A DNA stretch of 64,000 bases from Thermoleophilales bacterium (lineage in GTDB: Bacteria > Actinomycetota > Thermoleophilia > Solirubrobacterales > 70-9): the NCBI GenBank assembly GCA_020636895.1, contig JACJWZ010000002.1, positions 558,001 to 622,000 of the forward strand. The letters are read 5' to 3'. The notes below the pieces were generated by a model. It searched no databases and was not told where the DNA came from. It saw nothing but the letters and a program-made list of their open reading frames with translations. Of the stretch, positions 34,541 to 44,646 are shown piece after piece. A program made the position numbers and the translations under genes. Position 1 is the stretch's first letter. The number at the start of each line of letters is the position of its first letter.

Positions 34541-36199
34541 ATGAGCGAGACGACCGAGCCCACCAGCGAACTCCCCGACGTCAGCGAGGATCGCTACATC
34601 GCCCCGATCGTCGGTCCCGACGACCCGCGCTACTTCACCGACTCCGGGATCGAGATCGACACGGTCTACGACGCCGAGGACGTCGCGCCGAACCTCGAGG
34701 ACCGTCTCGGCGAGCCCGGCGCCTACCCCTTCACCCGGGGAATCCACGACGGCATGTACCGCGATCGGCTCTGGACGATGCGCCAGTACGCCGGCTTCTC
34801 CTCGCCTGAGGACACCAACGAGCGCTACCGCTACCTGATCAAGCACGGCTCGACCGGCCTCTCGATGGCCTTCGACCTGCCCACCCAGCTCGGCCGCGAC
34901 TCGGACGACCCGCTCTGTGACGGCGAGGTGGGCCGCACCGGCGTCCCGATCGACACGATCGAGGACATGCGGATCTGCTTCGACCAGATCCCGCTCGACG
35001 AGGTCTCGACCTCGATGACGATCAACGCCCCCGCCGCCGTCCTGCTCCTGCTCTACGAGCTCGTCGGCGAGGAGCAGGGGGTCGAGTCGAAGCTGCTGCG
35101 CGGCACCGTCCAGAACGACGTGCTCAAGGAGTACATGGCGCGCGGCAACTACATCTTCCCGCCGGAGCCGACGATGCGGCTCACCACCGACATCTTCGAG
35201 TACTGCGCCGAGAACGTGCCGAAGTGGAACACGATCTCGATCAGCGGCTACCACATCCGCGAGAAGGGCTGCTCGGCTGTCCAGGAGGTCGCCTTCACGC
35301 TCTCCAACGCGATCGCCTACGTCGAGGCGGCGCTCGAGCGCGGGCTCGAGATCGACGCCTTCGCCCCTCGCCTCGCCTTCTTCTTCAACGGCCACAACAA
35401 CGTCTTCCAGGAGGTCGCGAAGTTCCGCGCCGTCCGCCGCATGTGGGCCGAGATCGTGCGCGACCGCTTCGGCTCCGACAACCCGCGCTCGCAGATGATC
35501 CGCTTCCACACGCAGACCGGCGGGGTCACCCTGCAGGCCCAGCAGCCGGAGGTGAACATCATCCGCGTCGCCCTGCAGGGCTTCGCGGCGGTCTGCGGCG
35601 GCACCCAGTCGCTGCACACCAACGGCTTCGACGAGGCGCTGGCGCTGCCGACCGAGCGCTCCGCGCGGATCGCGCTCCGCACCCAGCAGGTGATCGCCTA
35701 CGAGTCGGGGGCGACCGAGAGCGTCGATCCCTTCGCCGGTTCCTACTTCGTCGAGGCGCTGACCGACGAGATCGAGCTCCGCGCCAAGGAGCTGATGCAG
35801 CAGGTCGCCGACCAGGGCGGCTCGGTCGAGTGCCTCGACTTCATGCAGATGGAGATCGAGGAGTCGGCCGCCAGCTACCACGAGCGCTACAAGAGCGGCC
35901 AGGACGTCATCGTCGGCGTCAACAAGTTCGTCACCGACACGATCGACGACGTCGACATCCTCAAGGTCGACCCCGAGGCGGAGCGCCGGCAGGTCGAGCG
36001 CCTCGCCAGGCACAAGGCGTCGCGCGACCAGGCTGCGGTCGACGCCCGCCTGGCCGAGCTGGCGACCGCGGCGGAGGCCCCGGAGGGCAACCTGATGCCG
36101 CCGATGAAGGAGGCGCTCCGCGCCGGCGCCTCGATCGGCGAGGTCTGCGGAGCGCTGCGCGACGTCTTCGGCCAGTACCACGGCGGAGCGTTCTTCTGA
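34541..36199 (+). CDS. methylmalonyl-CoA mutase-family large chain (no B12 domain)
   Basis: A 552-residue TIM-barrel chain of a coenzyme-B12 acyl-CoA mutase. PFTRGIHDGMYRDRLWTMRQ binds the acyl-CoA, STGLSMAFDLPTQLGRDSDD and GGVTLQAQQPEVNIIRVALQ are family landmarks, and it stops after the barrel without the D-x-H-x-x-G cobalamin domain. It must pair with a separate small B12-binding subunit, which is not in this window. Whether it acts on methylmalonyl-, isobutyryl- or another acyl-CoA cannot be fixed from sequence alone. TATCCT ends nine bases before the ATG. Confidence 0.9.
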   Translation: MSETTEPTSELPDVSEDRYIAPIVGPDDPRYFTDSGIEIDTVYDAEDVAPNLEDRLGEPGAYPFTRGIHDGMYRDRLWTMRQYAGFSSPEDTNERYRYLIKHGSTGLSMAFDLPTQLGRDSDDPLCDGEVGRTGVPIDTIEDMRICFDQIPLDEVSTSMTINAPAAVLLLLYELVGEEQGVESKLLRGTVQNDVLKEYMARGNYIFPPEPTMRLTTDIFEYCAENVPKWNTISISGYHIREKGCSAVQEVAFTLSNAIAYVEAALERGLEIDAFAPRLAFFFNGHNNVFQEVAKFRAVRRMWAEIVRDRFGSDNPRSQMIRFHTQTGGVTLQAQQPEVNIIRVALQGFAAVCGGTQSLHTNGFDEALALPTERSARIALRTQQVIAYESGATESVDPFAGSYFVEALTDEIELRAKELMQQVADQGGSVECLDFMQMEIEESAASYHERYKSGQDVIVGVNKFVTDTIDDVDILKVDPEAERRQVERLARHKASRDQAAVDARLAELATAAEAPEGNLMPPMKEALRAGASIGEVCGALRDVFGQYHGGAFF

Positions 36200-37242
36200 G
36201 CAAGCCGACCCCCAAGCAACGCGCGGCCGGCATCGCCCGCCGCGCCGCCCACTCAGGCCCCGGACAGCGGCTGATCGCGGCGATCCGCGAGGAGGGACCG
36301 CCGGCACCCGGCGCCACCGGCGCAGCGGAGGAGCTCGACGTCGACGGCTGGCTCACCTCCCTCTTCGGCGAGCGTCTCGCCGAGATCGACGCGGCATGCG
36401 CCGAGCGCGGTCCCGACGACCGCGGCGCCTACGAGCTCTTCCGCGACCTCGACGACGACCTCTGGGCGCTGCTGCTCTCCCGCGAGTACTCGAGCTACCC
36501 GCACATCCTCGCGCTCCTCCCCGAGGTCCCCGACCCGAACCTGCAGGTGAGCTGGAACGGCGCCTCCGGCCTCACCCTGCTGAGCCAGACCAAGGCCTTC
36601 TACCGCCACTGCAAGGCGATGGTCGCCGCGCACGGTCCGAAGCCGCTCGCCGACTCGCGCGTCCTCGACTTCGGCCTCGGCTGGGGGCGCATCACCCGCT
36701 TCTTCGCCCGCGACATCGCGCCCGGGTCCCTGCTCGGCGTCGACCCGACCGAGGACATCCTCGAGGTCTGCCGCGATAGCCGCATCCCAGCCGAGCTCGC
36801 CCGCTCCGAGTTCCTGCCGGAGACGCTGCCGTTCGACGGCATCGACCTCGCCTACTCCTTCTCGGTCTTCACCCACATCTCCGAGGGTGCCGCCGACGTC
36901 TGCCTCGACGCCCTGCACGCCGCGCTCAACCCCGGTGGCCTGCTGATCGTCACGATCCGCCCGCCCGCCTACCTGCAGCTCGACCCGAAGATGCACGGCG
37001 CACTCGCGGAGCTCGGCGACCCGGTCGAGGCGCTGAAGGAGCCGCGCTACGTCTTCGTCCCCCACGATGCCGACGGGCACCCGCAGGAGGGATCGGTGGC
37101 GGAGGGCGAGATGACCTACGGCGACTGCGTGATCAGCCTGCCGTTCGTGCGCGAGAGCTGGGGCGACCGCTTTGACCTCCTCGACGTCCACGTGACGAGC
37201 GAGGACATCTACCAGGTCGCCGTCACGCTGCGACGCCGCTGA
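36196..37242 (+). CDS. class I SAM-dependent methyltransferase with helical N-terminal extension
   Basis: A protein of up to 348 residues. Its methyltransferase core has VLDFGLGWGRITRFF (motif I), a following acidic VDPTEDIL, IDLAYSFSVFTHISE (motif IV) and ALNPGGLLIVTIRPP. The N-terminal 130 residues are mostly helical. No in-frame ATG, GTG or TTG is found near the front; a CTG at 36196 overlaps the mutase stop (CTGA), so a rare CTG start coupled to the mutase is the best reading. It is related in layout to the methyltransferase at 50690, and like it may modify a surface glycan. Confidence 0.72.
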   Translation: MSKPTPKQRAAGIARRAAHSGPGQRLIAAIREEGPPAPGATGAAEELDVDGWLTSLFGERLAEIDAACAERGPDDRGAYELFRDLDDDLWALLLSREYSSYPHILALLPEVPDPNLQVSWNGASGLTLLSQTKAFYRHCKAMVAAHGPKPLADSRVLDFGLGWGRITRFFARDIAPGSLLGVDPTEDILEVCRDSRIPAELARSEFLPETLPFDGIDLAYSFSVFTHISEGAADVCLDALHAALNPGGLLIVTIRPPAYLQLDPKMHGALAELGDPVEALKEPRYVFVPHDADGHPQEGSVAEGEMTYGDCVISLPFVRESWGDRFDLLDVHVTSEDIYQVAVTLRRR

Positions 37243-37252
37243 GCGCGGCGAT

Positions 37253-37278
37253 ATCGAAGCGCTCAGCGGCGCTTCGAT
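37253..37278. terminator. bidirectional terminator hairpin between convergent genes
   Basis: ATCGAAGCGC and GCGCTTCGAT form a perfect 10-bp stem around TCAGCG in the 58-bp gap between the convergent methyltransferase and ABC-permease genes. It is symmetric and can end transcription from both sides, though no T-run follows. Confidence 0.6.
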
Positions 37279-37300
37279 CGGTCGGCGTGGGCCTGCGGAG

Positions 37301-38181
37301 TCAGAGCTCCTCGGCGACCCTCGGGGCCTCGCGGTTGAAGTACCACCAGCCGAGGACGCAGACCGCGATGAAGACGACGGCGGCCGGGATCAGGTGCGCC
37401 CAGCCGCCCGCGAGCTCGACCGCGGTCGGCGCGTTCGGGTCGATCATCCACACCCGGGTCTGAACGAGTATCGGGACGATCGGGTTGATGAACATGATCT
37501 TCTGCAGGGTTTCGCCGGCGAACTCGACCGGGATCAACACGGCGCTGCCGTAGAAAAGGGCCATCGACAGCACGCTCCAGATGATCAGCGTGTCGCGGCG
37601 GCGCACGTAGAGCGCTGACAGGAGCATCGACATGCCCGCGGTGAGCGCCGTCAGCGCCAGGATCACCGGGATCAGCATGAACCAGGAGAGGCGCGGGTAG
37701 AGACCCGACGCCAGCATGAAGCCGAAGACGGCGATCAGGTTGACGAGCAGGTTGAACAGCCCCGTCGCGGTCGCGCTGAACGGGATGACGAGCCGCGGGA
37801 ACTGCGTCTTGCGGACGATGCCCTCGCGAGCCACCACCGACTGCGTCGCGTTCATCGTCGCCTCCTGGAAGAACCCGAAGAGGACGATGTTGATCAGCAG
37901 GAACATCGAGTAGTTCGGGATCGTCGAGCCGACTCTGAGGATCTTCGTGAAGACGACGAGCAGCACGCCGAACAGCATCAGCGGCCGCAGCAACGACCAC
38001 AGGTAGCCGAGCATCGTCCCGAAGTAGGTCTTCTTGAAGTCGGTCACCGACATCAGCACCAGCAGCTCGAGGAACCGCTTGCGGCCGCCGCCGAGCGCGG
38101 CCGGCCCGGTGATCTCGCGCAGCTCCGACTGCTCCTCCTGCCCGACCTCCGCCGTCGGCATGGTGACGGTGCCCGCCTCCA

Positions 38182-38182
<1 letters not shown>
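37301..38182 (-). CDS. ABC-2 type polysaccharide exporter permease (Wzm-like)
   Basis: A 293-residue permease with six helices. LMSVTDFKKTYFGTMLGYLW followed by SLLRPLMLFGVLLVVF is the typical cytoplasmic start of ABC-2 polysaccharide/teichoic-acid export permeases, and IVRKTQFPRLVIPFSATATG marks the coupling region. It forms the channel with the ATPase at 38182, whose stop overlaps this ATG (TGATG). Together they export a lipid-linked glycan made on the cytoplasmic side. The start at 38182 fits the ATPase overlap; longer readings run into the ATPase. Confidence 0.88.
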
Positions 38183-39501
<1,319 letters not shown>

Positions 39502-39578
39502 TTGCAAGGAAGGACGAGACCGTGGCGATCTTCGTCGCGGACGTGGAGCGTACCTGCTGGTCCGATCGCGACGGAGAG

Positions 39579-41084
39579 CTAGTCGCGCCCCGCGAGCCAG
39601 CGCTTGAGCCGACGCTGGCCGAATGCTTCGACGTCGAAAGGAGGGATCCCTGACTCGGCGGGGTGTCTCGGCGCCGCACCTCCGCCCCGCGAGCGCAAGC
39701 CGATGATCCAGCGCCAAGCCGCCCCGCGGGCGAGCTGCCATTCGGCGCCGAGCGTCTCCGTGCGACCCCACAGGGCCCGCAGCGGCCGCGCCAGCAGCCA
39801 GCCGAGCAGCTTCCGGCGGCGATCGAGCTCGAGCACCCGCTGAGCCGCCCGGCGCTTCCGAGCCGGCATCCCCTCACCGCAGCGCTCGAGCAGGATCGCC
39901 GCCTGGAGCTCGAGCTGCGCGAGGGTGCGGAAGTAGATGGATCGCCACCGCGTCAGCATCCCGCGGCGGGCACGAAGCCACGCCGCCGGCGTGCGGCGGG
40001 CGGTTCCGCCCTCGGCGACGGAGACGTTGCCGACGATCGCCCCCGCGTGCTGAACGTAGTCGTAGAGCGGCTTGTCCACGTAGGCGATCCCACCGCTCGC
40101 GAGCGCCACCGAGGCGAGCCAGTGGTCGTGGAACTCCCAGCCTGGACCACGCGGGAACGGCAACGCGGTGGCGACGACATCGCGGCGGATCAGCATCGAG
40201 GCGCCGACGATCGTGTTCGAGATCAGCATCGAGGCCAGGTCGGTGTGGTTGCGCGCCCTTCCCTTCCACAGCGACTCGCGCAGCACCGTGCCGTCGGCGA
40301 GGACCAACCGCTGGTCGCTGTAGGCGAGCGCGGTGCCGGAGTGTTCGATAGCGGCGCGGAGGTCGGCGAGCTTCTCCGGGTACCAACGGTCGTCCTGGTC
40401 GCTGAGAGCGACCAGCGAGGCTTCCGCGGGAGCGAGCCTCAGTGCCCTCTCGAAGTTGAGGTAGAAGCCGAGCCGCTGCGGAGAGCGATCGACGACGAAG
40501 CGCTCGTCCCCACCCACCGTACGCTCGATCGTGGCGACGCCCGCCGGGCTCGAGCAGTCGTCGCTGATCACGCAGACCCAGCGCTCGTCGGTCTGCGCGC
40601 GCAACGACTCGATCTGCGCCGCGAACAGCTCGGGGTCGGGCTCGTAGGTCGCCATGCAGACGGCGATCGGACCGCCGTCATCGCTCGCACCCGCGGGCTC
40701 CGGCACGGGCTCGGTCACCGGGATCGAGCCGAGAGAGGCGAAGGACTCCCCCGAGCCGGCGAGCTCGGCCCGGAGCCCGACCGCGATCGCCGAGCCCGGC
40801 TCCCCCGCGCGGACCGAAGCGATGCCCCAGAAGCCGCTGCGGTAGCCACCGGCGCCCCCCTCCGCCGCGAGCACGTCGGCCCGAGGCGCGCCGAAGATGG
40901 TCAGCGGAAGCGCCTCTCCGTCGACCGTCAACTCGAGCGCGACGATCTCCTCCCCGGGCGCGTGGCAGTGGCCGATGCAGAAGATGGACGACGAGCAGCC
41001 GGCGGGCAGCGCCTCGGGCAGGAAGCCCTCGAGCGCGGCCCGAAGCCGAGCTGATCCCGGTTCAGGGGTGGCGGCGGCGTTCAA
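39579..41084 (-). CDS. family 2 glycosyltransferase (rhamnosyltransferase-like)
   Basis: A 501-residue protein. The first 130 residues are the same beta-rich domain as in the 921-residue fusion at 15095 (SIFCIGHCHAPGEEIVALEL, YRSGFWGIASV). The GT2 domain has IAVCMATYEPDPELFAAQIE, VISDDCSSP and LVALSDQDDRWYPEKL, and the long tail also matches the fusion. Start: TTG at 41084 stands eight bases behind TACATT, whereas the earlier ATG at 41165 would lie over the promoter of the divergent gene. Sugar transfer to a surface glycan, likely rhamnose, is inferred from the fusion's family. Confidence 0.85.
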   Translation of the reverse strand: MNAAATPEPGSARLRAALEGFLPEALPAGCSSSIFCIGHCHAPGEEIVALELTVDGEALPLTIFGAPRADVLAAEGGAGGYRSGFWGIASVRAGEPGSAIAVGLRAELAGSGESFASLGSIPVTEPVPEPAGASDDGGPIAVCMATYEPDPELFAAQIESLRAQTDERWVCVISDDCSSPAGVATIERTVGGDERFVVDRSPQRLGFYLNFERALRLAPAEASLVALSDQDDRWYPEKLADLRAAIEHSGTALAYSDQRLVLADGTVLRESLWKGRARNHTDLASMLISNTIVGASMLIRRDVVATALPFPRGPGWEFHDHWLASVALASGGIAYVDKPLYDYVQHAGAIVGNVSVAEGGTARRTPAAWLRARRGMLTRWRSIYFRTLAQLELQAAILLERCGEGMPARKRRAAQRVLELDRRRKLLGWLLARPLRALWGRTETLGAEWQLARGAAWRWIIGLRSRGGGAAPRHPAESGIPPFDVEAFGQRRLKRWLAGRD

Positions 41085-41163
41085 GAGTCGCCAATGTACG
41101 ACAGCGAAAGCCGAGCCGAGACCCTCGGCAGGGCGCTCGCGTCCGTACAATTCCCCGCCCGCC

Positions 41164-41211
41164 ATGTCTCAGTCCTACACAGCAGGCGCCGTCGCCGGGA
41201 GGCGACGATGA
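41164..41211 (+). CDS. leaderless 15-codon upstream ORF
   Basis: ATG at 41164 lies 12 bases after TACAAT (41146-41151). It encodes MSQSYTAGAVAGRRR and its TGA (41209-41211) overlaps the ATG of the glycosyltransferase gene at 41208 as ATGA. Here the downstream gene also has GGGAGG inside this ORF, so coupling may add to normal initiation. The same arrangement is found at 33234-33284. Confidence 0.45.
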   Translation: MSQSYTAGAVAGRRR

Positions 41212-42179
41212 TCATCTTCGGCTCCGCGGTCACCGATGCGAACCTCTACGACCGGTGTGCCCTGAAGGGGATCAACCTCGCCAAGGAGGACGACTCGATC
41301 GTCCTCGCGCATCAGAGCACCGGCACCCTCTTCCGCAACTACAACCTCGTGCTCGACCTCGCCAAGGAGCACGAGGGGATGGAGGCGCTCGTCCTCCTGC
41401 ATCAGGACGCCGAGATCTGCGACCCGAACTTCATCCCGACGCTTCGCGAGGCCTTCTCCGATCCCGATGTCGCGATCGTCGGTTGCGCCGGCGCCGTCGG
41501 CGTTCGCAGCATCGCCTGGTGGGAGGGTGCGGTCACCTGGGCGTCCTTCACGCACCGCTACACGGAGCTCGGCGGCGGCCAGTTCGACTCGATGTCCTGG
41601 GACGACGCCCGGACCCCCTCGATCTCCCACACCGGCGAGGTCGACGTCATCGACGGCTTCGTCCTCGCGATGTCCCCCTGGGCCGTCGAGAACCTCCGCT
41701 TCGACGAGGCACTCGGCAAGCTCCACGGCTACGACTTCGACATCTGCTGCCAGGCGCGCGAGAAGGGCAAGAAGGTGATAACCGCGGACATGCGGGTCAT
41801 CCATCACCACTCCCTCGACCTGATCAGCGACCCGGAGACCTGGATGGAGGCCTACATCCGCCTCGCCGAGAAGTGGGAGGGCAGGCTCCCCCATCTCAAC
41901 GACCCGGGCACCGATCTGCACGCGCGGGCGCTCCGCGCCGAGGCGGACGCGGCGGCCGCGAAGGGCGCTCACGCCTCCGGACAGCTTCGCTACCAGGCGC
42001 TCGAGCGCCACTACTTCGAGCTGACGAACACCGCCGCCTGGCGCTTCACGGAGAAGCTCCGGCGGCTTCGCAACCGCTTCACGCCGTCGAACGGCGCCCG
42101 CGCACGCGAGGCGGAGGAGCAAGTGGCGGCGATGCGGCCGCACGAGCCCACCGGGGCTCCGCGCCGCGCCGAGAGCTGA
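41208..42179 (+). CDS. family 2-like glycosyltransferase with C-terminal coiled region
   Basis: A 323-residue GT-A-like protein. MIIFGSAVTDANLYDRCALK begins a domain known from glycan clusters, where ALVLLHQDAEICDPNFIPTL carries a DxE/D metal-type motif (HQDAE) and GEVDVIDGFVLAMSPWAVEN the acceptor loop; KLHGYDFDICCQAREKGKKV precedes the HHHS motif. The last 70 residues are helical and Arg/Glu-rich. The start is ATG at 41208 with GGGAGG seven bases upstream; it overlaps the stop of a 15-codon ORF. It is divergent from the GT2 gene at 41084. Confidence 0.78.
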   Translation: MIIFGSAVTDANLYDRCALKGINLAKEDDSIVLAHQSTGTLFRNYNLVLDLAKEHEGMEALVLLHQDAEICDPNFIPTLREAFSDPDVAIVGCAGAVGVRSIAWWEGAVTWASFTHRYTELGGGQFDSMSWDDARTPSISHTGEVDVIDGFVLAMSPWAVENLRFDEALGKLHGYDFDICCQAREKGKKVITADMRVIHHHSLDLISDPETWMEAYIRLAEKWEGRLPHLNDPGTDLHARALRAEADAAAAKGAHASGQLRYQALERHYFELTNTAAWRFTEKLRRLRNRFTPSNGARAREAEEQVAAMRPHEPTGAPRRAES

Positions 42180-42201
42180 CCCCGGGGTCAGCCCGGCCCG
42201 T

Positions 42202-43263
42202 TCAGTCCTCGAGACGCCAGCGGCTCTTGTAGTCGGCCCGGCGAGCGGAGAGCTCGTCGATGTGCTCGATCCACGACTGGCGGCCGCCGGAGCGCGCCTT
42301 GCGGACTCCGTCGGCGGCGCGGATCAGCTTCGCGCTCGACATCGACCGCAGGATCTCCTCGTAGGAGTCGGCCTGCGCCTCCAGCTCGACGTTGCGGCCC
42401 TCGAGGCCCGCGACCTTCCCGCGCAGGTCCCAGATCTCGTGGCTGAGCTCGCTGACGGTGCGGTGATGGTTGGCGAGATGGAAGACGCGGTTGGCCTCGA
42501 GGCGGGCGACGATCGGGTTCATGTCCCAGGGATCGACGAGCGCGGCCACCGCGGCGGCCCAGGGCGCGTCCTCGTGCCAGGCGAGCCCGAAGCCGAAGAA
42601 CATCGGCAGGACCGCGAGACGGACGCCGTCCTGGGTCGCGACGAAGTCCTCGATCGCGGTCAGCACGCCGTTGCGCTCGCCTCCCTCGTGGTTCTTGGCC
42701 CACTTGTAGGGAAGCCCGCCGAAGGTGACGCCGGGCTCGCCGGGGAAGACGCCGACGCCCTCCTCGATCCCCTCGCTGTACTCGTCGGGGACGCGCTCAG
42801 GCGCGTAGAAGGAGTCGCGACGGCCGTGAGGCCAGCAGACGTCGTGGAAGAGCAGCAGCGGCATCTCGGCCGCGGATACGCGGAGGCCGACCTGCTTGAG
42901 CTCCTCCATGACCGTGAAGTAGTTGTGGTCGCCGTCGATGACGAGCGCGTCGGGAAGATCCATGGTCGCGAGCGCGTCGGCGCCGGTCTGCTCGAGCAGA
43001 TTGAGCGCCGGGTTATCGGCTGCCAGCTGCTGCAGCTCCGGCTGCGGCAGCGGATCGACGGCGGTGATCGCAGCACCGCTGCCGGCGGCCCATTCGAGCA
43101 GGACCGCGGTCAGGTCACCGGCGTAGGCGCCGACCTCGGCGACGGTCTTGGCGTCCACCGCGTCGAGCGTGGAGAGCAGCAGCTCGCCGAAGTTGGCCAT
43201 CGAGTGGCCCCATCTGCCGGGGTCCTCCCCCTTCAGGCCCTCCGCTGTTTCGAGTCGATCCAT
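42202..43263 (-). CDS. class I SAM-dependent methyltransferase with C-terminal coiled coil
   Basis: A 353-residue protein. TVAEVGAYAGDLTAVLLEW is motif I of the Methyltransf_24 type, AITAVDPLPQPEL the acidic turn, and DALVIDGDHNYFTVMEEL the D-G-D-H block of that group. LLLFHDVCWPHGRRDSFY follows, typical of cephalosporin-hydroxylase-like methyltransferases in glycan loci. After about residue 270 it forms a likely coiled coil (TVSELSHEIWDLRGKVAGLE and on). Start ATG at 43263 stands ten bases behind TACACT. It is divergent from the acyltransferase gene at 43344. Confidence 0.8.
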   Translation of the reverse strand: MDRLETAEGLKGEDPGRWGHSMANFGELLLSTLDAVDAKTVAEVGAYAGDLTAVLLEWAAGSGAAITAVDPLPQPELQQLAADNPALNLLEQTGADALATMDLPDALVIDGDHNYFTVMEELKQVGLRVSAAEMPLLLFHDVCWPHGRRDSFYAPERVPDEYSEGIEEGVGVFPGEPGVTFGGLPYKWAKNHEGGERNGVLTAIEDFVATQDGVRLAVLPMFFGFGLAWHEDAPWAAAVAALVDPWDMNPIVARLEANRVFHLANHHRTVSELSHEIWDLRGKVAGLEGRNVELEAQADSYEEILRSMSSAKLIRAADGVRKARSGGRQSWIEHIDELSARRADYKSRWRLED

Positions 43264-43343
43264 GAGTCGGCGCAGTGTAGTCGTGGCGTCCGACCGCCGC
43301 CCGACGGTGCCGGGCGCCCAGGAGCCCTGAATAGGATGGGTCG

Positions 43344-44639
43344 ATGGAGGCGAGCGTCCCCGCGCGCGATCGCCGGGAGAGGGCGGTTGGGGTGCCGGGC
43401 TCCGAGCCCGGTGGCGAGCGCACGGCAACTGGAATCCCGATCGTTCCGGCGCTGGACGGCTTCCGCGCGATCGGGATCGTCGGCATCGTGATCCTCCACA
43501 CCTTCCAAGCGGTCGGGATCGGCTGGGAGCCCGAGGGGAACCCGATCGTCCAGTTCCTCTGGGCCTGCGACATCGGTCAGACCTGCCTGAACGCCCTCTT
43601 CATCGTCAGCGGCTTCGTCATCTACCTGCCGATCGTCGCGCGGGGAGGCCGGATGGGATCGGTTGGGGCATTCGCGATCAGGCGCGCCGCTCGGCTCTTC
43701 CCCGCCTACTGGTTCGTGCTCTTGGTGATGCTCGCCCTGATCGCGACCCTGCCCTTCGAATCCGGCCTCGTGCAATTCCCGTCCGCCCTCGACCTGGGCC
43801 TCACCATCACGACGATGGAGGTGCCCGCCGAGATGGTCCGCTTCACCTACTTCCTCGGCTTCGGGATGAACCGGGCGATCTGGACGCTCTCCCTCGACGT
43901 CACGTTCTACGTACTGCTGATCCTGCTCGCAGTCCGCTGGTACCGGCGGCCGTTGGCCGGGATGGCGCTCGCCGTCGCGCTCGCGCTCGGCTGGCGGTTC
44001 GTCTTCAGCAACGTCGAGGACATCTCATCGCTGCTCGGAACCGGAGTCAGCGCCGGCACCGCCTCCAACCTCCGCCTCGCGGCGGAGATCCAGTTCCCGT
44101 TCTGGGCCATGTCCTTCGCCGTCGGTATGTGGGTCGCGCAGGTCTACACGCGCCTCAGCGCCGGCGACTTCCCCGAACTCCGGCGCTTCCTCGGCGCCAG
44201 GCTGCAGATCGCGGCTCTGATCGGGGCGTTCCTCGCGATCTCCGGCGTCGCGATCTTTGAGCCGACGTCGATCACCTACTCGCCCCTGGCATCCACCCTC
44301 TACACCGCCCTGATCGGCCTGTTCATGCTCGGCACCATTACCGCCTCGCCACGCGCGCAGGCCCCGCTCGCCAACCGGGCGGTGCGCTGGACCGGCGACG
44401 TCAGCTACGGCACCTACCTGATCCACCTGGTGATCCTCACGATGCTCCTCGACTTCACCGATCTGCCGAGAGGGACCTACCCCGACGCGTTCCTGTGGAT
44501 CGCGATCGTCGTGCCGCTCTCCGTCCTCTGGGGCTGGGGCTCACGGCGGCTGATCGAGCAGCCGACCAGGCAGTGGGCATCCAAGTACGCGATCGCGCTC
44601 AAGCAGCGCAAGGCGATCGCCGAAGCTCAGGAGTCCTGA
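43344..44639 (+). CDS. acyltransferase family 3 (OafA/YrhL-type) membrane protein
   Basis: A 431-residue membrane O-acyltransferase with about ten helices. PALDGFRAIGIVGIVILHTF holds the conserved Arg and His, AIRRAARLFPAYWFVLLVML the R-x-x-R-L-x-P-x-Y block, and TLSLDVTFYVLLILL the acidic F-Y motif (Asp instead of Glu). It resembles the protein at 33281. TAGGAT ends six bases before the ATG, so likely leaderless. It is convergent with the methyltransferase at 44647, only 7 bp apart. It probably decorates an exported glycan with acetyl groups. Confidence 0.88.
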   Translation: MEASVPARDRRERAVGVPGSEPGGERTATGIPIVPALDGFRAIGIVGIVILHTFQAVGIGWEPEGNPIVQFLWACDIGQTCLNALFIVSGFVIYLPIVARGGRMGSVGAFAIRRAARLFPAYWFVLLVMLALIATLPFESGLVQFPSALDLGLTITTMEVPAEMVRFTYFLGFGMNRAIWTLSLDVTFYVLLILLAVRWYRRPLAGMALAVALALGWRFVFSNVEDISSLLGTGVSAGTASNLRLAAEIQFPFWAMSFAVGMWVAQVYTRLSAGDFPELRRFLGARLQIAALIGAFLAISGVAIFEPTSITYSPLASTLYTALIGLFMLGTITASPRAQAPLANRAVRWTGDVSYGTYLIHLVILTMLLDFTDLPRGTYPDAFLWIAIVVPLSVLWGWGSRRLIEQPTRQWASKYAIALKQRKAIAEAQES

Positions 44640-44646
44640 GAGCCGG

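Noticed and set aside
34088..36307. A 739-codon - strand frame opposite the B12-mutase gene
   Set aside because: Antisense shadow; the + strand gene has full family motifs over the same range.
41085..41165. ATG at 41165 as start of the GT2 gene on the - strand
   Set aside because: It would put the gene over the -10 box of the divergent gene; the TTG at 41084 behind TACATT fits the pattern of the other leaderless genes.
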